Origin: Acidobacteriota bacterium
GTDB lineage: Bacteria > Acidobacteriota > Terriglobia > Terriglobales > Acidobacteriaceae
Length of the DNA stretch: 64,000 nt
Assembly (NCBI GenBank): GCA_018268755.1
Contig: JAFDVW010000007.1
Span: forward strand, 1 to 64,000
Direction: 5' to 3'
This document shows positions 8,106 to 16,534 of the stretch, piece after piece. The notes under the pieces are model-generated. The model was not told the DNA's origin. It worked only from the letters and a program-made list of their open reading frames with translations, and searched no databases. Made by a program: the position numbers and the translations under genes. The stretch's first letter is position 1; each line of letters opens with the position of its first letter.

Positions 8106-10148
8106 ATGAAAAAAGCCCTGCTCGTCCTTCTCCTTTCCCTTTGCGCCGTGGCGGCGGCGGTCGAGCCGCCGTCTCCCCCGGCTTACGGCGTCAAGATGGT
8201 GAAAACCTGGATTCCTCTGAAAGATGGGGTGCGCCTGGCCGCCACGCTCTATATGCCAGATGGCGCCAAGCCCGGGGAGAAGTTCCCTGCCCTGCTGGAG
8301 TATCTGCCTTACCGCAAGGATGACGGCACAGCGGCCCGCGACTATCCCCTGCACTCCTACTTCGCCCGGCGAGGATATGTTTCGGCGCGGGTGGACATTC
8401 GCGGCTTCGGGGCCAGCGAGGGCGTGCCGCCGGAACGGGAGTATTCCGCGCAGGAACAGATCGACGGCGAACAAGTCATCGCCTGGCTGGCCACGCAGCC
8501 GTGGTCTAACGGAAATGTCGGCATGTTCGGCATATCCTGGGGCGGCTTCAACTCACTGCAAATGGCCATGCGCAAGACGCCACATCTGAAGGCCATCATC
8601 GCCATCTGCGCCACAGCGGAGCTGTTTCATGATGACGTCCACTACATGGACGGCATGGCGCACGTGGACGAATTCGAATTGAATATGGATATGGCGCAGG
8701 GCTGGAGCGGCGCTCCCGATTACACGCTGGACGAGAAAGTGTTGGGACCGCGCTTCGATTCTCCGCCGTGGTCGCTTTTGTATCTGAAGCACCAGCACGA
8801 CGGCCCCTTCTGGCGCAGTCCGGTGCGTCCCTATTCCGAAATCACTGTTCCGTCGTTTTTGATCGGCGGATTTCTCGACGGCTATCGCGACAATATCCCC
8901 GACATGCTGGCGCAGACCACCAAAGCTCCGGTCAAAGCCATCCTGGGACCCTGGAACCACACCTTTCCCAATGAAGCCGCGCCGGGGCCGGAAGTGGAGT
9001 GGCGGGACCATGCTGTGCGCTGGTGGGATTATTGGCTGAAGGGCCGCGATACCGGCGTCTTGCAGGACCCGAAGCTGGTGGTCTATATGCGGCACTGGCA
9101 TCCGCCCGCTCCCAACCTGCCGAATGTACCCGGCGAGTGGCGGCGCGAAGAGCAGTGGCCGCCGGCGAATACCGTGTCCACCAGACTTTATCCCCAGCCG
9201 AACCGTACTTTGGCGGCTACGGCTCCTGAGCCCGACACCCATAAGTTGAAGTATGTTCCCTCGATCGGCGTGGAAGCCGGCTTCTGGTGGGGAGAGCTGC
9301 TCAGCGATACCCGGCCGGTCGACGCCTTCAGCCTGGTCTATGATTCCCTTCCGCTGCAAGAAGACCTGGCCATTCTGGGGCGGCCGCAGGTGCTGCTGCG
9401 TGCTTCGGCGGACGCACCGCAAGCCAACTGGTTTGCGCGCCTCTCCGACGTGGCCCCGGATGGGCAAGTCACCCAGATCACCGGCGCCGGCATCAACGGC
9501 GCGCACCGCGAGTCCATGACGGAGCCGAAGGCGCTGGAACCGGGCAAGGTGTATCCGCTGAACATCGAAATGCATGTGACCTCGTGGGTCTTCCCCAAAG
9601 GCCATCGCATCCGGCTTTCTGTCTCGAACGCCATGTGGCCGATGATTCTGCCTACGCCTTACAACATGACCACATCGCTCGAACTGGGCGGCGCGGACGG
9701 CACCCGCATCACGCTGCCGGTGGTGCCGGTAAAAGGCGCAGCCGCGCCGCTGTTCGCGAAGCCCGGGCCCTCGGAAGAGCGCAAGGACATTAAGTCGGAA
9801 GGCTTCCCCTGGCCCGGAGAATGGAAGCTGGAGCGGGACGAGGCCAACCAGAAAACCACCGTGTACTGGAAGGGCAAAGATGCGTCGGAATATCCCTGGG
9901 GCAAGGAAACGGATTTCGAAGCGCTGACCTACTATGTGGACGACGCGCATCCGGAAACCAGCTCGGTGCAAGGTGAGGCCAAATCAATTTTTGAGCTGAA
10001 GGACCGCGTGCTGATGTGGCAGGGACACCTCTCCGTCACCACCGATCGGGAGAGCTTCCACTATAAGTACACCCGCGAACTCTACAAGGACGGGAAGCTG
10101 CTCAAGACAAAAACCTGGCAGGAGACCATCCCTCGCGACCACCAATAG
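8106..10148 (+). CDS. Secreted CocE/NonD-family alpha/beta hydrolase
   Basis: 680-aa hydrolase of the X-Pro dipeptidyl-peptidase S15 / cocaine-esterase type, acting on an ester, acyl or amide bond. A Sec signal peptide (MKKALLVLLLSLCAVAAA) sets the start at 8106. The catalytic triad is visible: Ser144 in GISWGG, Asp258 in FLDGYRDN and His285 in GPWNHTFP. The C-terminal jelly-roll domain typical of the family begins around residue 340 and includes PLNIEMHVTSWVFPKGHRIR. The gene lies downstream of the RpiR regulator on the same strand but 73 nt away with a stem-loop between, so co-transcription is uncertain. Its substrate cannot be told from sequence. Confidence 0.88.
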   Translation: MKKALLVLLLSLCAVAAAVEPPSPPAYGVKMVKTWIPLKDGVRLAATLYMPDGAKPGEKFPALLEYLPYRKDDGTAARDYPLHSYFARRGYVSARVDIRGFGASEGVPPEREYSAQEQIDGEQVIAWLATQPWSNGNVGMFGISWGGFNSLQMAMRKTPHLKAIIAICATAELFHDDVHYMDGMAHVDEFELNMDMAQGWSGAPDYTLDEKVLGPRFDSPPWSLLYLKHQHDGPFWRSPVRPYSEITVPSFLIGGFLDGYRDNIPDMLAQTTKAPVKAILGPWNHTFPNEAAPGPEVEWRDHAVRWWDYWLKGRDTGVLQDPKLVVYMRHWHPPAPNLPNVPGEWRREEQWPPANTVSTRLYPQPNRTLAATAPEPDTHKLKYVPSIGVEAGFWWGELLSDTRPVDAFSLVYDSLPLQEDLAILGRPQVLLRASADAPQANWFARLSDVAPDGQVTQITGAGINGAHRESMTEPKALEPGKVYPLNIEMHVTSWVFPKGHRIRLSVSNAMWPMILPTPYNMTTSLELGGADGTRITLPVVPVKGAAAPLFAKPGPSEERKDIKSEGFPWPGEWKLERDEANQKTTVYWKGKDASEYPWGKETDFEALTYYVDDAHPETSSVQGEAKSIFELKDRVLMWQGHLSVTTDRESFHYKYTRELYKDGKLLKTKTWQETIPRDHQ

Positions 10149-10185
10149 ACGCTGCGGGAACATGTCTCCTGCTTGAAAACGGGAC

Positions 10186-11322
10186 CTAATCCGCAGCCGC
10201 GGCGGTGGTCGCAACCCCTGCCTTCAGATCCGCCGCCAGCAAGCGGTGAAACAGATGTTCTCCGGCCTCGCGCCGCACGGACAGCCGTCCCGCACCATAG
10301 GCCCGCGACTTCAGCCCACGCTGCACCGCTTCACAGATGCCGAGATCCTCGTCCTGCACCCGATCGCCTACTGAAACACTCTGCCGGTTGTACTCCCGGC
10401 GGGCCTCGCTGACATCACTGAAGTAGAAGTCAAAGACCACGCGGCAATGGTCGGTGTCCAGGGGGATGGTGAGGTTGGTGTCCATGTAGCCTTCATAGCA
10501 GTTGAACATGAAGTTGGGATACTGCCAGAAGTACCAGGCGCGGTCGCCTTTGCGCGTGGTGGCGGTGGCGGCATCTTCTTCGCTGGTGACCATAGGGCTC
10601 GACTGCAGGCAGAAGCGGTCCACATTTTCGATGGTATAGGCCTTGTAATCCAGAACGCTGCTCAGGCCCTTGTGCAGGTGCGGTACATGGTAACCGCCGT
10701 CGAGATAGTTATCGACAAACACCTTCCAGTTGCAGGCGATGTCATACACTTTGCGGTCGAAGAAGTGCAGCTTCGCCAGGTTCAGGGGAGCGGCGCGCTC
10801 GACCAGCCTGCCCAGGAAATTCGCAAGCGGCGCAGCATTCGGGTCAAGGTTGATGAAGACCAGGCACTCCCAGGTGTCCACCTGGATGGGGACCAGGCCG
10901 TTCTGCTGGCGCTCGAAATTTTTCACGCCATCGAATTCCGGCATGCCTTTGAGCGCGCCGTCGAGGCCGTAGTTCCAGCCGTGATAGGGGCAATGCAGGA
11001 TACCGGCGTTGCCGCAGGGCTCGCTGACCACAGCCGCGGCATGATGACGGCAGACGTTGTAGAACGCACGCAGGAGCTGGTCATGGCCGCGCACCACCAC
11101 GATCGGCTCGCCCGCCACCGTGGCGGTGACGAAGTCGCCGGGCTTCTGCAGCTGGTCGAGCCGGGCCACCAGCTGCCAGGTCTTGCTGAACACGGTTTGC
11201 CGCTCGAGTTCCGCGATGCGGTCATCCACATACCACGACGCGGGGATGGTCGACGCCTCCGAAAGCGGCGCCTGGTCGTCATAGCTGGCGAGAATTTCTG
11301 CTACCGATGCGGACGTAATCAT
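10186..11322 (-). CDS. Rieske [2Fe-2S] oxygenase alpha subunit, choline-monooxygenase-like
   Basis: 378-aa ring-hydroxylating-type oxygenase. The Rieske cluster ligands are in CRHHA and HCPYHGW. The mononuclear iron site is in DNYLDGGYHVPHLH, the variant seen in choline monooxygenases and related N-methyl oxygenases rather than in aromatic dioxygenases. The likely role is hydroxylation or N-demethylation of a quaternary or methylated amine. It is transcribed in the same direction as the TetR gene 90 nt upstream, facing away from the flavoprotein/Rieske/gcv genes. No dedicated reductase gene is present. Similarity to a second, glycine-betaine-demethylase-like Rieske protein nearby supports a shared pathway. 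Confidence 0.85.
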   Translation of the reverse strand: MITSASVAEILASYDDQAPLSEASTIPASWYVDDRIAELERQTVFSKTWQLVARLDQLQKPGDFVTATVAGEPIVVVRGHDQLLRAFYNVCRHHAAAVVSEPCGNAGILHCPYHGWNYGLDGALKGMPEFDGVKNFERQQNGLVPIQVDTWECLVFINLDPNAAPLANFLGRLVERAAPLNLAKLHFFDRKVYDIACNWKVFVDNYLDGGYHVPHLHKGLSSVLDYKAYTIENVDRFCLQSSPMVTSEEDAATATTRKGDRAWYFWQYPNFMFNCYEGYMDTNLTIPLDTDHCRVVFDFYFSDVSEARREYNRQSVSVGDRVQDEDLGICEAVQRGLKSRAYGAGRLSVRREAGEHLFHRLLAADLKAGVATTAAAAD

Positions 11323-11412
11323 GGCTTTATTCCTTGCAGGCTAAGAAGTGAAACAAATTTATCGAGGACAACCGCCTCGCACAGGGGAAATGATGGGGCA
11401 GCAGGCCCGGCG

Positions 11413-12102
11413 CTAAACCCGACGCTCGGAACCAATGGCGCGGCGCAACACATCCAGAAATTGCGTGATCCGCGCTTCCTTCTTGCTGGCCGGATCGCCC
11501 TGGCGGCGGAACAGCCCGGGATCGAGCTCTTCGGTGAGCAGCGCGTCCTGAAAGCGCTCCATGGTCCAATCCAGAATGGAAACGATCATTTCCTGATCGA
11601 GATCGCGCCGCACCTCTCCCCGTTGCAAGCCATACTTCACAAACGGCACCGTCCCGTAGGGGTCTTCCGCCAACAGGAAGCGGTTGATCTCGCGCTTGAG
11701 CGTGAGGTCCGTGCCATAGTTCCCCAGCAGCGACACCCGGTAGGGGACCCAGTCCTCATGGATCAGATGCTCGGTGCGGGTCAGCCAATAACGCAGGACC
11801 TCAAAAAAGCCGCGGTCGCGAATCTCCGCCGGCGCGTCGAGATAGCGCGAAAAGGAACGTACCGCCTTCTTGTAGACCTCGAAAAACAACCCGTCTTTGC
11901 TGCCAAAGTGCTGGAACACGGAACCCTTGGCAATACCCAGCTCGGACGCGATGTCGCCTACGCGGGCGGCGTGGTAGCCCTGCTCGGCAAAGTGGCGCAT
12001 GGCGGTGTCAATAATCTTGGCGCGCTTGCCGGCGGAGCGTGGCCGTGCCGGCATATGGCGATAGCGCGGAGGAGAGACGAAACTGCTACCAATCCCAGCC
12101 AT
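11413..12102 (-). CDS. TetR/AcrR-family transcriptional regulator
   Basis: 229-aa repressor. The N-terminal HTH (about residues 22-70) includes IIDTAMRHFAEQGYHAARV and ELGIAKGSVFQHFGSKDGL. The C-terminal ligand domain is unremarkable in length. The gene is divergent from the PYROXD2-like flavoprotein gene and upstream of the CMO-like Rieske gene. Two identical-architecture TGAC-N5-GTCA sites, at 12107-12119 (5 nt before its own start codon) and 12205-12217 (before the divergent gene), suggest that it controls both directions and itself. The ligand is presumably the methylated amine or an intermediate, by inference. Confidence 0.87.
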   Translation of the reverse strand: MAGIGSSFVSPPRYRHMPARPRSAGKRAKIIDTAMRHFAEQGYHAARVGDIASELGIAKGSVFQHFGSKDGLFFEVYKKAVRSFSRYLDAPAEIRDRGFFEVLRYWLTRTEHLIHEDWVPYRVSLLGNYGTDLTLKREINRFLLAEDPYGTVPFVKYGLQRGEVRRDLDQEMIVSILDWTMERFQDALLTEELDPGLFRRQGDPASKKEARITQFLDVLRRAIGSERRV

Positions 12103-12106
12103 AGCT

Positions 12107-12119
12107 TGACCTCAAGTCA
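12107..12119. promoter_or_regulatory. Candidate TetR operator 1
   Basis: TGACCTCAAGTCA: TGAC and GTCA half-sites separated by 5 bp, directly upstream of the TetR start codon. It has the same spacing as the site at 12205-12217 at the other end of the divergent intergenic region. Confidence 0.45.
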
Positions 12120-12203
12120 GAGAACTCTACTCAAAAATAATTAGGAATTCAATTCATTTTTTGCTGGTTCTACGCTATTTTAAGGCTCCGATTCTGGCAT
12201 TTC

Positions 12204-12218
12204 ATGACTGAAAGTCAT
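12204..12218. promoter_or_regulatory. Candidate TetR operator 2
   Basis: ATGACTGAAAGTCAT, a perfect inverted repeat with a 3-bp centre that contains TGAC-N5-GTCA. It ends 7 nt before the ATG of the PYROXD2-like gene, so occupancy would block initiation or early elongation there. Confidence 0.5.
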
Positions 12219-12225
12219 TTTCAAA

Positions 12226-13854
12226 ATGGCCACCCACCCCCAACCCTTTTATGACGCTGTAGTCATCGGCGGAGGCCACAATGGCCTCACCGCCGCCGCC
12301 TACCTGGCCCGCGCCGGCCTCACCACCCTGGTCCTGGAACGCCGGGAAATCGTGGGCGGCTGTTGCGTCACGGAAGAGATCGCCCCCGGCTGCCGGGTTT
12401 CCACTACCTCCTATATCGCCAGCATGCTGCGGCCGGAGGTCATCTCCGACCTGCGCCTGGCAGAGCACGGCCTGCGCATGGTGCCCTGCGATCCGGCCAT
12501 TCAAGTCCCCTTTCCGGATGGGCATGTGGTGCCGTGGTGGGCGGACCGCGAGCAGGCCAAAGCCGAATTCAGCAAGATTTCCGCAAAAGACGCGGCCCAG
12601 TTTGTGCGCGTGGATGAGCAGCTGAAAAAGCTGGCGCGCTATCTGCAGCCGTTTTTTCTGGAGCCTCCGCCCGAGATAGACACCCGCAGTCTGAGCGGAT
12701 GGGGAGACCTGTTGCGGGTAGGCAAGCGGTTCCGCGGCATTACCAGCAGCGAGATTTCCCAGCTGGTGGCCTTTCTCACCGGCAGCCTGGGCGAATTCCT
12801 CGACCACCACTACGAGTCGGAGAAGATCAAGACGATGTTCCTGGCGAACAACGTCTACGGCAAGCACGGCGGCCCCTATCAGCCGGGAACGGCGATTGGC
12901 CTGCTCTTTCACCTGCTGAGCGGCGGAGACCACGCCGTGCAGGGATTCTCCGGCCACGTCATCGGCGGCATGGGCTCGATCACGCAGGCGCTGGCCGCCG
13001 CGGGAAAGAAGCTGGGCGTCGAGATTCGCACCTCATCGCCGGTGGCCAAAATCGAGACACGCAACGGGCGGGCGCGCTCGGTCGTGCTCGAGGACGGCAC
13101 GGAGATTCGCGCCCGCATGGTGCTCTCCAACGCCGACCCCAAGCGCACCTTCCTCAAGATGATGGACGCCCGCGAGCTGCCGGAAGATTTTCTCTCCGCC
13201 GTCCGCGGCATCAAGATGGAAGGCCCCTGCGCCAAGGTCAACCTGGTGTTGTCGGAGGAGCCGCGCTTCACCGGCACTCCGGCCACGCATACCGCCCTGC
13301 AGCGCACCTTCTACACCCTGGTGCCATCGCTGGAATTTGCCGAGCGCTGCTACGACATCGCCAAGTTTGGAAATATTCCCGAGGAGCTGTGGGTGGATTG
13401 TGTAGTTTCCTCGAACGCCGACGATTCCCTCGCCCCGCAGGGCAAGCACATCCTGACCTGCTTCGTGCAGTATGTTCCCTATCATCTGCGCGAAGGCAAC
13501 TGGGACGAAAAGCGTGAACTGCTGGGCGACCGCGTGATCAGGAAGATCGGCGAATACGCGCCGAATGTGCCGAATTCCATTCTGGCGCGGCAGGTGCTTA
13601 CCCCGCTCGACCTGGAGCGCACCTACGGGCTGACCGAAGGCAACATATTTCATGGCGACCTGCGCCTGGAGCAGCTCTTCTTTATGCGTCCGGTTTCCGG
13701 CTGGGCGCAGTACCGCACGCCCATTGAGGGACTGTACCTGTGCGGGGCGGGGGCCCATCCCGGCGGCGGCGTGACCGGCGCGCCCGGCCACAATGCGGCC
13801 CAGCGGGTGATCCGCGACTGGAAAAAAGGGAAATTCAAGGAGGCTGTGGCATGA
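12226..13854 (+). CDS. FAD-dependent oxidoreductase, PYROXD2 / phytoene-desaturase-related
   Basis: 542-aa flavoprotein. The N-terminal FAD motif is VVIGGGHNGLTAAAYLARAG at about residues 12-31. The C-terminal FAD signature is LYLCGAGAHPGGGVTGAPGH. The second motif and overall length match the PYROXD2-like branch rather than true carotenoid desaturases, and no other carotenoid gene is present. It ends in an ATGA overlap with the DAO-family flavoprotein gene, so the two are translationally coupled. With two Rieske oxygenases and the glycine cleavage genes around it, an oxidative step on a methylated amine or a derived intermediate is plausible but unproven. Confidence 0.82.
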   Translation: MATHPQPFYDAVVIGGGHNGLTAAAYLARAGLTTLVLERREIVGGCCVTEEIAPGCRVSTTSYIASMLRPEVISDLRLAEHGLRMVPCDPAIQVPFPDGHVVPWWADREQAKAEFSKISAKDAAQFVRVDEQLKKLARYLQPFFLEPPPEIDTRSLSGWGDLLRVGKRFRGITSSEISQLVAFLTGSLGEFLDHHYESEKIKTMFLANNVYGKHGGPYQPGTAIGLLFHLLSGGDHAVQGFSGHVIGGMGSITQALAAAGKKLGVEIRTSSPVAKIETRNGRARSVVLEDGTEIRARMVLSNADPKRTFLKMMDARELPEDFLSAVRGIKMEGPCAKVNLVLSEEPRFTGTPATHTALQRTFYTLVPSLEFAERCYDIAKFGNIPEELWVDCVVSSNADDSLAPQGKHILTCFVQYVPYHLREGNWDEKRELLGDRVIRKIGEYAPNVPNSILARQVLTPLDLERTYGLTEGNIFHGDLRLEQLFFMRPVSGWAQYRTPIEGLYLCGAGAHPGGGVTGAPGHNAAQRVIRDWKKGKFKEAVA

Positions 13855-15032
13855 GCGGTAATGGTCATCCCAAGACCGCCGATATCGTGATTCTGGGCGC
13901 CGGCGTGATGGGTGCGGCGATTGCCTTTCATCTGGCCAAACGCAACGCCGGCAAGGTACTGGTGGTCGAAAGAGACCATGTGGGCCGCGGGGGCAGCGGA
14001 CGATCCTCGGCCCTGGTGCGCATGCATTACAGCTACCCGCCCGAGGTGCAGCTGGCGCTGGTCAGCCTGAACATTTTCGAGAACTGGAAAGAAATCGTGG
14101 GCGAGCCCGGCGATTTCCGCAAAACCGGCTTCGTGCGCATCGTGCATCCCAATGAGATGGAGCGGCTCAAACTCAATGTCGCCATGCAGCGCCAGCTGGG
14201 GGCAAAAGTGGAACTCATCAGCGGGACCGACTTGAAAAAGATCGAACCCGACTGGGTGGTGGATGAAGTAGAACTGGCGGCCTATGAGCCGGAATCCGGT
14301 TACGGCGATGGCGCCGGCGTGGCCAATGATTTCCTGACTCGCGCTCGCGATTTGGGCGTGGGCTACCTGGCGCGCACCCAGGCCACCGCCTTCCACGTGC
14401 AAGGCGGAAGGGTCCAAGGCGTAGTGACCGACCAGGGTTTGATCGCAGCCCCTATCGTCATTGCCGCGACCGGCCCCTGGACACGGCCGCTGTTCCAGAA
14501 AGCCGGCTACGACCTGCCGATTGAGCCGGAATATCACCAGGTGGCCATTCTGCGGAATGCCCCGGAGATGAAAGGCGGCGGTTGCGCCTGCATCGATTCC
14601 GTCACTGCTACCTACTTCCGCTCCGATGCGCACGACAAATTTCTGGTCGGCGATTTCTATGGCACGCGGCCCGTCGATCCCGACAACTTTCCGCAACGGG
14701 CCTCCGATGAGGGATTGGCGGAGATCATCGAGCGCACGTGCAAGCGCCTGCCCAAGCTGGAAAACGCCGAAGTCATGCGCGGGGTGACCGGGGTCTACGA
14801 TATGACGCCGGACTGCCGCCCGCTGCTGGGCGAAACGCCTGGCATCGGTGGGTTGTATGTCTGCGCGGGATTTTCCGGCATGGGCTTTAAGATCTCGCCC
14901 GCGGTGGGGCTGACCATGGCGGAACTGGTGCTCGAAGGCAGCGGTAAGACCGTGGACATTAGCTCTTTTGCCCCCAGCCGTTTCCCAGAAGGCAAGCCCA
15001 TCAAAGCCGAATACGAATACGTGGACGATTAG
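13851..15032 (+). CDS. DAO-family FAD oxidoreductase, sarcosine/dimethylglycine oxidase-like
   Basis: 393-aa amine oxidoreductase. The FAD motif IVILGAGVMGAAIAFHL lies at about residues 12-28, and SSALVRMHYSYP follows as in sarcosine-oxidase beta-type proteins. The C-terminus has MTPDCRPLLGETPGIGGLYV and AGFSGMGFKISPAVG, the usual second FAD/substrate region. The ATG overlaps the previous stop (ATGA). I reject the longer upstream frame, which only overlaps the preceding gene. The Rieske gene begins 9 nt downstream. The likely reaction is oxidative N-demethylation of dimethylglycine or sarcosine with methylene transfer to folate or release of formaldehyde. This is inferred from family and context. 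Confidence 0.85.
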   Translation: MSGNGHPKTADIVILGAGVMGAAIAFHLAKRNAGKVLVVERDHVGRGGSGRSSALVRMHYSYPPEVQLALVSLNIFENWKEIVGEPGDFRKTGFVRIVHPNEMERLKLNVAMQRQLGAKVELISGTDLKKIEPDWVVDEVELAAYEPESGYGDGAGVANDFLTRARDLGVGYLARTQATAFHVQGGRVQGVVTDQGLIAAPIVIAATGPWTRPLFQKAGYDLPIEPEYHQVAILRNAPEMKGGGCACIDSVTATYFRSDAHDKFLVGDFYGTRPVDPDNFPQRASDEGLAEIIERTCKRLPKLENAEVMRGVTGVYDMTPDCRPLLGETPGIGGLYVCAGFSGMGFKISPAVGLTMAELVLEGSGKTVDISSFAPSRFPEGKPIKAEYEYVDD

Positions 15033-15041
15033 TCAATCTTT

Positions 15042-16190
15042 ATGAACAACGACGCGAATTCATCCGTGCTGCAGAAATCGCTGCCCAGCTCCGCGTATCT
15101 CTCCCAAGAGATTTTCGCACGGGAAAAGGAAAACATCTTTTTCCACGAATGGATCTGCGCCGGCCGGGAGGAGGACATCCCTCAACCCGGCGACCACCGG
15201 GTGCTCGACATCCTGGGCGAAAGCGTTCTGGTGGTGCGCACCCGGGAAGGCAAACTCAAGGCACACTACAATGTGTGCCGCCATCGCGGGGCCCGCTTGT
15301 GCCTGGCGCCGGGAGAGAGTGAAGAGGTCAAGCTCAATGGCAGCGTCGGCCTGAGCGGCATTCGCTGTCCCTATCATCTCTGGACATACTCCCTCGACGG
15401 CACGCTGCTGGGCGCGCCGCATCTGCGGGAAGGCGAAGGCTTCTGCAAAGAGGATTTCTCGCTCTACCCGGTCGGCCTGGAAACCTGGGGCGGCTTCTAC
15501 TTCCTGAATCTCACGCCGGAAAAGGCGGCCGCGGAAGGCCGCACCCTCCACCAGCAGCTGGGCCCGATCCCGGAGCGGGTCAAGCGTTATCCGCTGTCCG
15601 AGCTGCGCAGTGCGCGCCGCATTACCTATGACGTGGCCGCCAACTGGAAGGTGATCGCGGAAAACTACAATGAGTGCTACCACTGTGGGGGAGTGCACCC
15701 GGAACTCTGCGAAGTGGTGCCGGCGTTCCGCGAGAACGGCGGCGCCAACCTCGATTGGGAGCGGGGCGTCAGCCATCGCGAAGGGGCCTTTACCTTCACC
15801 TGGACCGGCACCACCAACCGCGCGCCTTTCGCCACCCTGAATGAAGACGAAAAAATTCGCCACAAAGGCGAACTGATCTATCCCAACTTCATGCTCAGCC
15901 TGGCCGCCGAGCATGCCACGGCTTTCTTTCTACAGCCGATCGGGCCAGGCCGCACGCAGATTGTCTGCGAATTCCTGTTTCATCCCCAGGAGATCCGTAA
16001 GCCGGACTTCGATCCCCGCGACACCGTGGATTTCTGGGACCTGACCAACCGGCAGGATTGGGCCATCTGTGAACGGGTGCAAACCGGGATGCAGAGCCGC
16101 GCCCACCACGCCGGCTACTATGCCCCGATGGAAGACTACAGCCTGGATATTCGCCGCTACTGGAAAGAAAAAATGAAGGAAAGCGGATAG
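15042..16190 (+). CDS. Rieske [2Fe-2S] oxygenase alpha subunit, glycine-betaine-demethylase-like
   Basis: 382-aa oxygenase. Rieske ligands are in CRHRGARL and IRCPYHLW. The spacer between them is enlarged by an inserted stretch around GESEEVKLNGSVG. The iron site is ENYNECYHCGGVHPEL, the arrangement of GbcA-type glycine betaine demethylases. The expected reaction is O2-dependent removal of a methyl group from a quaternary amine. It is the third gene of a coupled plus-strand unit (PYROXD2-like, DAO-like, Rieske), with a 9-nt gap. A ferredoxin/FAD reductase partner (GbcB-type) is not encoded in the window and would have to come from elsewhere. Confidence 0.87.
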   Translation: MNNDANSSVLQKSLPSSAYLSQEIFAREKENIFFHEWICAGREEDIPQPGDHRVLDILGESVLVVRTREGKLKAHYNVCRHRGARLCLAPGESEEVKLNGSVGLSGIRCPYHLWTYSLDGTLLGAPHLREGEGFCKEDFSLYPVGLETWGGFYFLNLTPEKAAAEGRTLHQQLGPIPERVKRYPLSELRSARRITYDVAANWKVIAENYNECYHCGGVHPELCEVVPAFRENGGANLDWERGVSHREGAFTFTWTGTTNRAPFATLNEDEKIRHKGELIYPNFMLSLAAEHATAFFLQPIGPGRTQIVCEFLFHPQEIRKPDFDPRDTVDFWDLTNRQDWAICERVQTGMQSRAHHAGYYAPMEDYSLDIRRYWKEKMKESG

Positions 16191-16209
16191 CGCACGGGAC
16201 TGCGGCGGG

Positions 16210-16386
16210 CTATTCCTGGGTCTTGTAGTCGCAGGCTTCGCGGCAAGGCTGGCAATAATAAAGGCCGTCCTGGCAGAGCCGGGCGTCAATTTGGCTTTGG
16301 CACAGGCAGCAGTATTTTTCACACTCGCACTTGTCTTCCGCCATCTCGCATTGCGCGCAGAGATACCTTTTCGTAGCCGTGCCCAT
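16210..16386 (-). CDS. Small cysteine-rich protein (11 Cys in 58 aa)
   Basis: A 58-aa open frame read from ATG (complement of 16384-16386) to TAG (complement of 16210-16212). Cysteines fall at 10, 13, 20, 22, 26, 27, 29, 38, 45, 48 and 52, in pairs such as CAQC, CECEKYCCLC and CQPC. The tail is REACDYKTQE. The pattern suggests two or more zinc-ribbon-like sites, or an iron-sulfur or metal-storage role. I cannot assign a function. It lies on the strand opposite to the Rieske gene (convergent, 19 nt from its stop) and the gcv genes. The codon pattern is clean and an in-frame shadow origin is unlikely because no gene overlaps it. Confidence 0.75.
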   Translation of the reverse strand: MGTATKRYLCAQCEMAEDKCECEKYCCLCQSQIDARLCQDGLYYCQPCREACDYKTQE

Positions 16387-16442
16387 GAGCGCACTGTACC
16401 CCTGGTCCTGCCGAAAATGAAAGTGCCGTTGGTAACCGGACT

Positions 16443-16462
16443 GGGGGGCGGTTGCGCCCCCC
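16443..16462. other. GC hairpin upstream of gcvT
   Basis: GGGGGGCG, GTTG loop, CGCCCCCC: a perfect 8-bp stem. There is no T-run on either strand, so it is not a standard terminator. It sits between the divergent small Cys-rich gene and gcvT. I looked for a glycine riboswitch here and saw none of its conserved core. Confidence 0.5.
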
Positions 16463-16534
16463 GCACCCCCAATGTTAGGTTAAAGAGTTAGACCCATCGC
16501 AGCAGACCAGCCCTGCTCAAAACTGAGGAAGCTA

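Noticed and set aside
13740..13850. Longer N-terminus for the DAO-family oxidoreductase
   Set aside because: The extension is Arg/Pro-rich and lies inside the coding end of the PYROXD2-like gene. The ATG at 13851 directly precedes the FAD motif region and makes an ATGA overlap.
16391..16534. Glycine riboswitch upstream of gcvT
   Set aside because: I looked for the conserved CGCCGAAGG-type core and the tandem aptamer layout and found neither. Only a GC hairpin is present.
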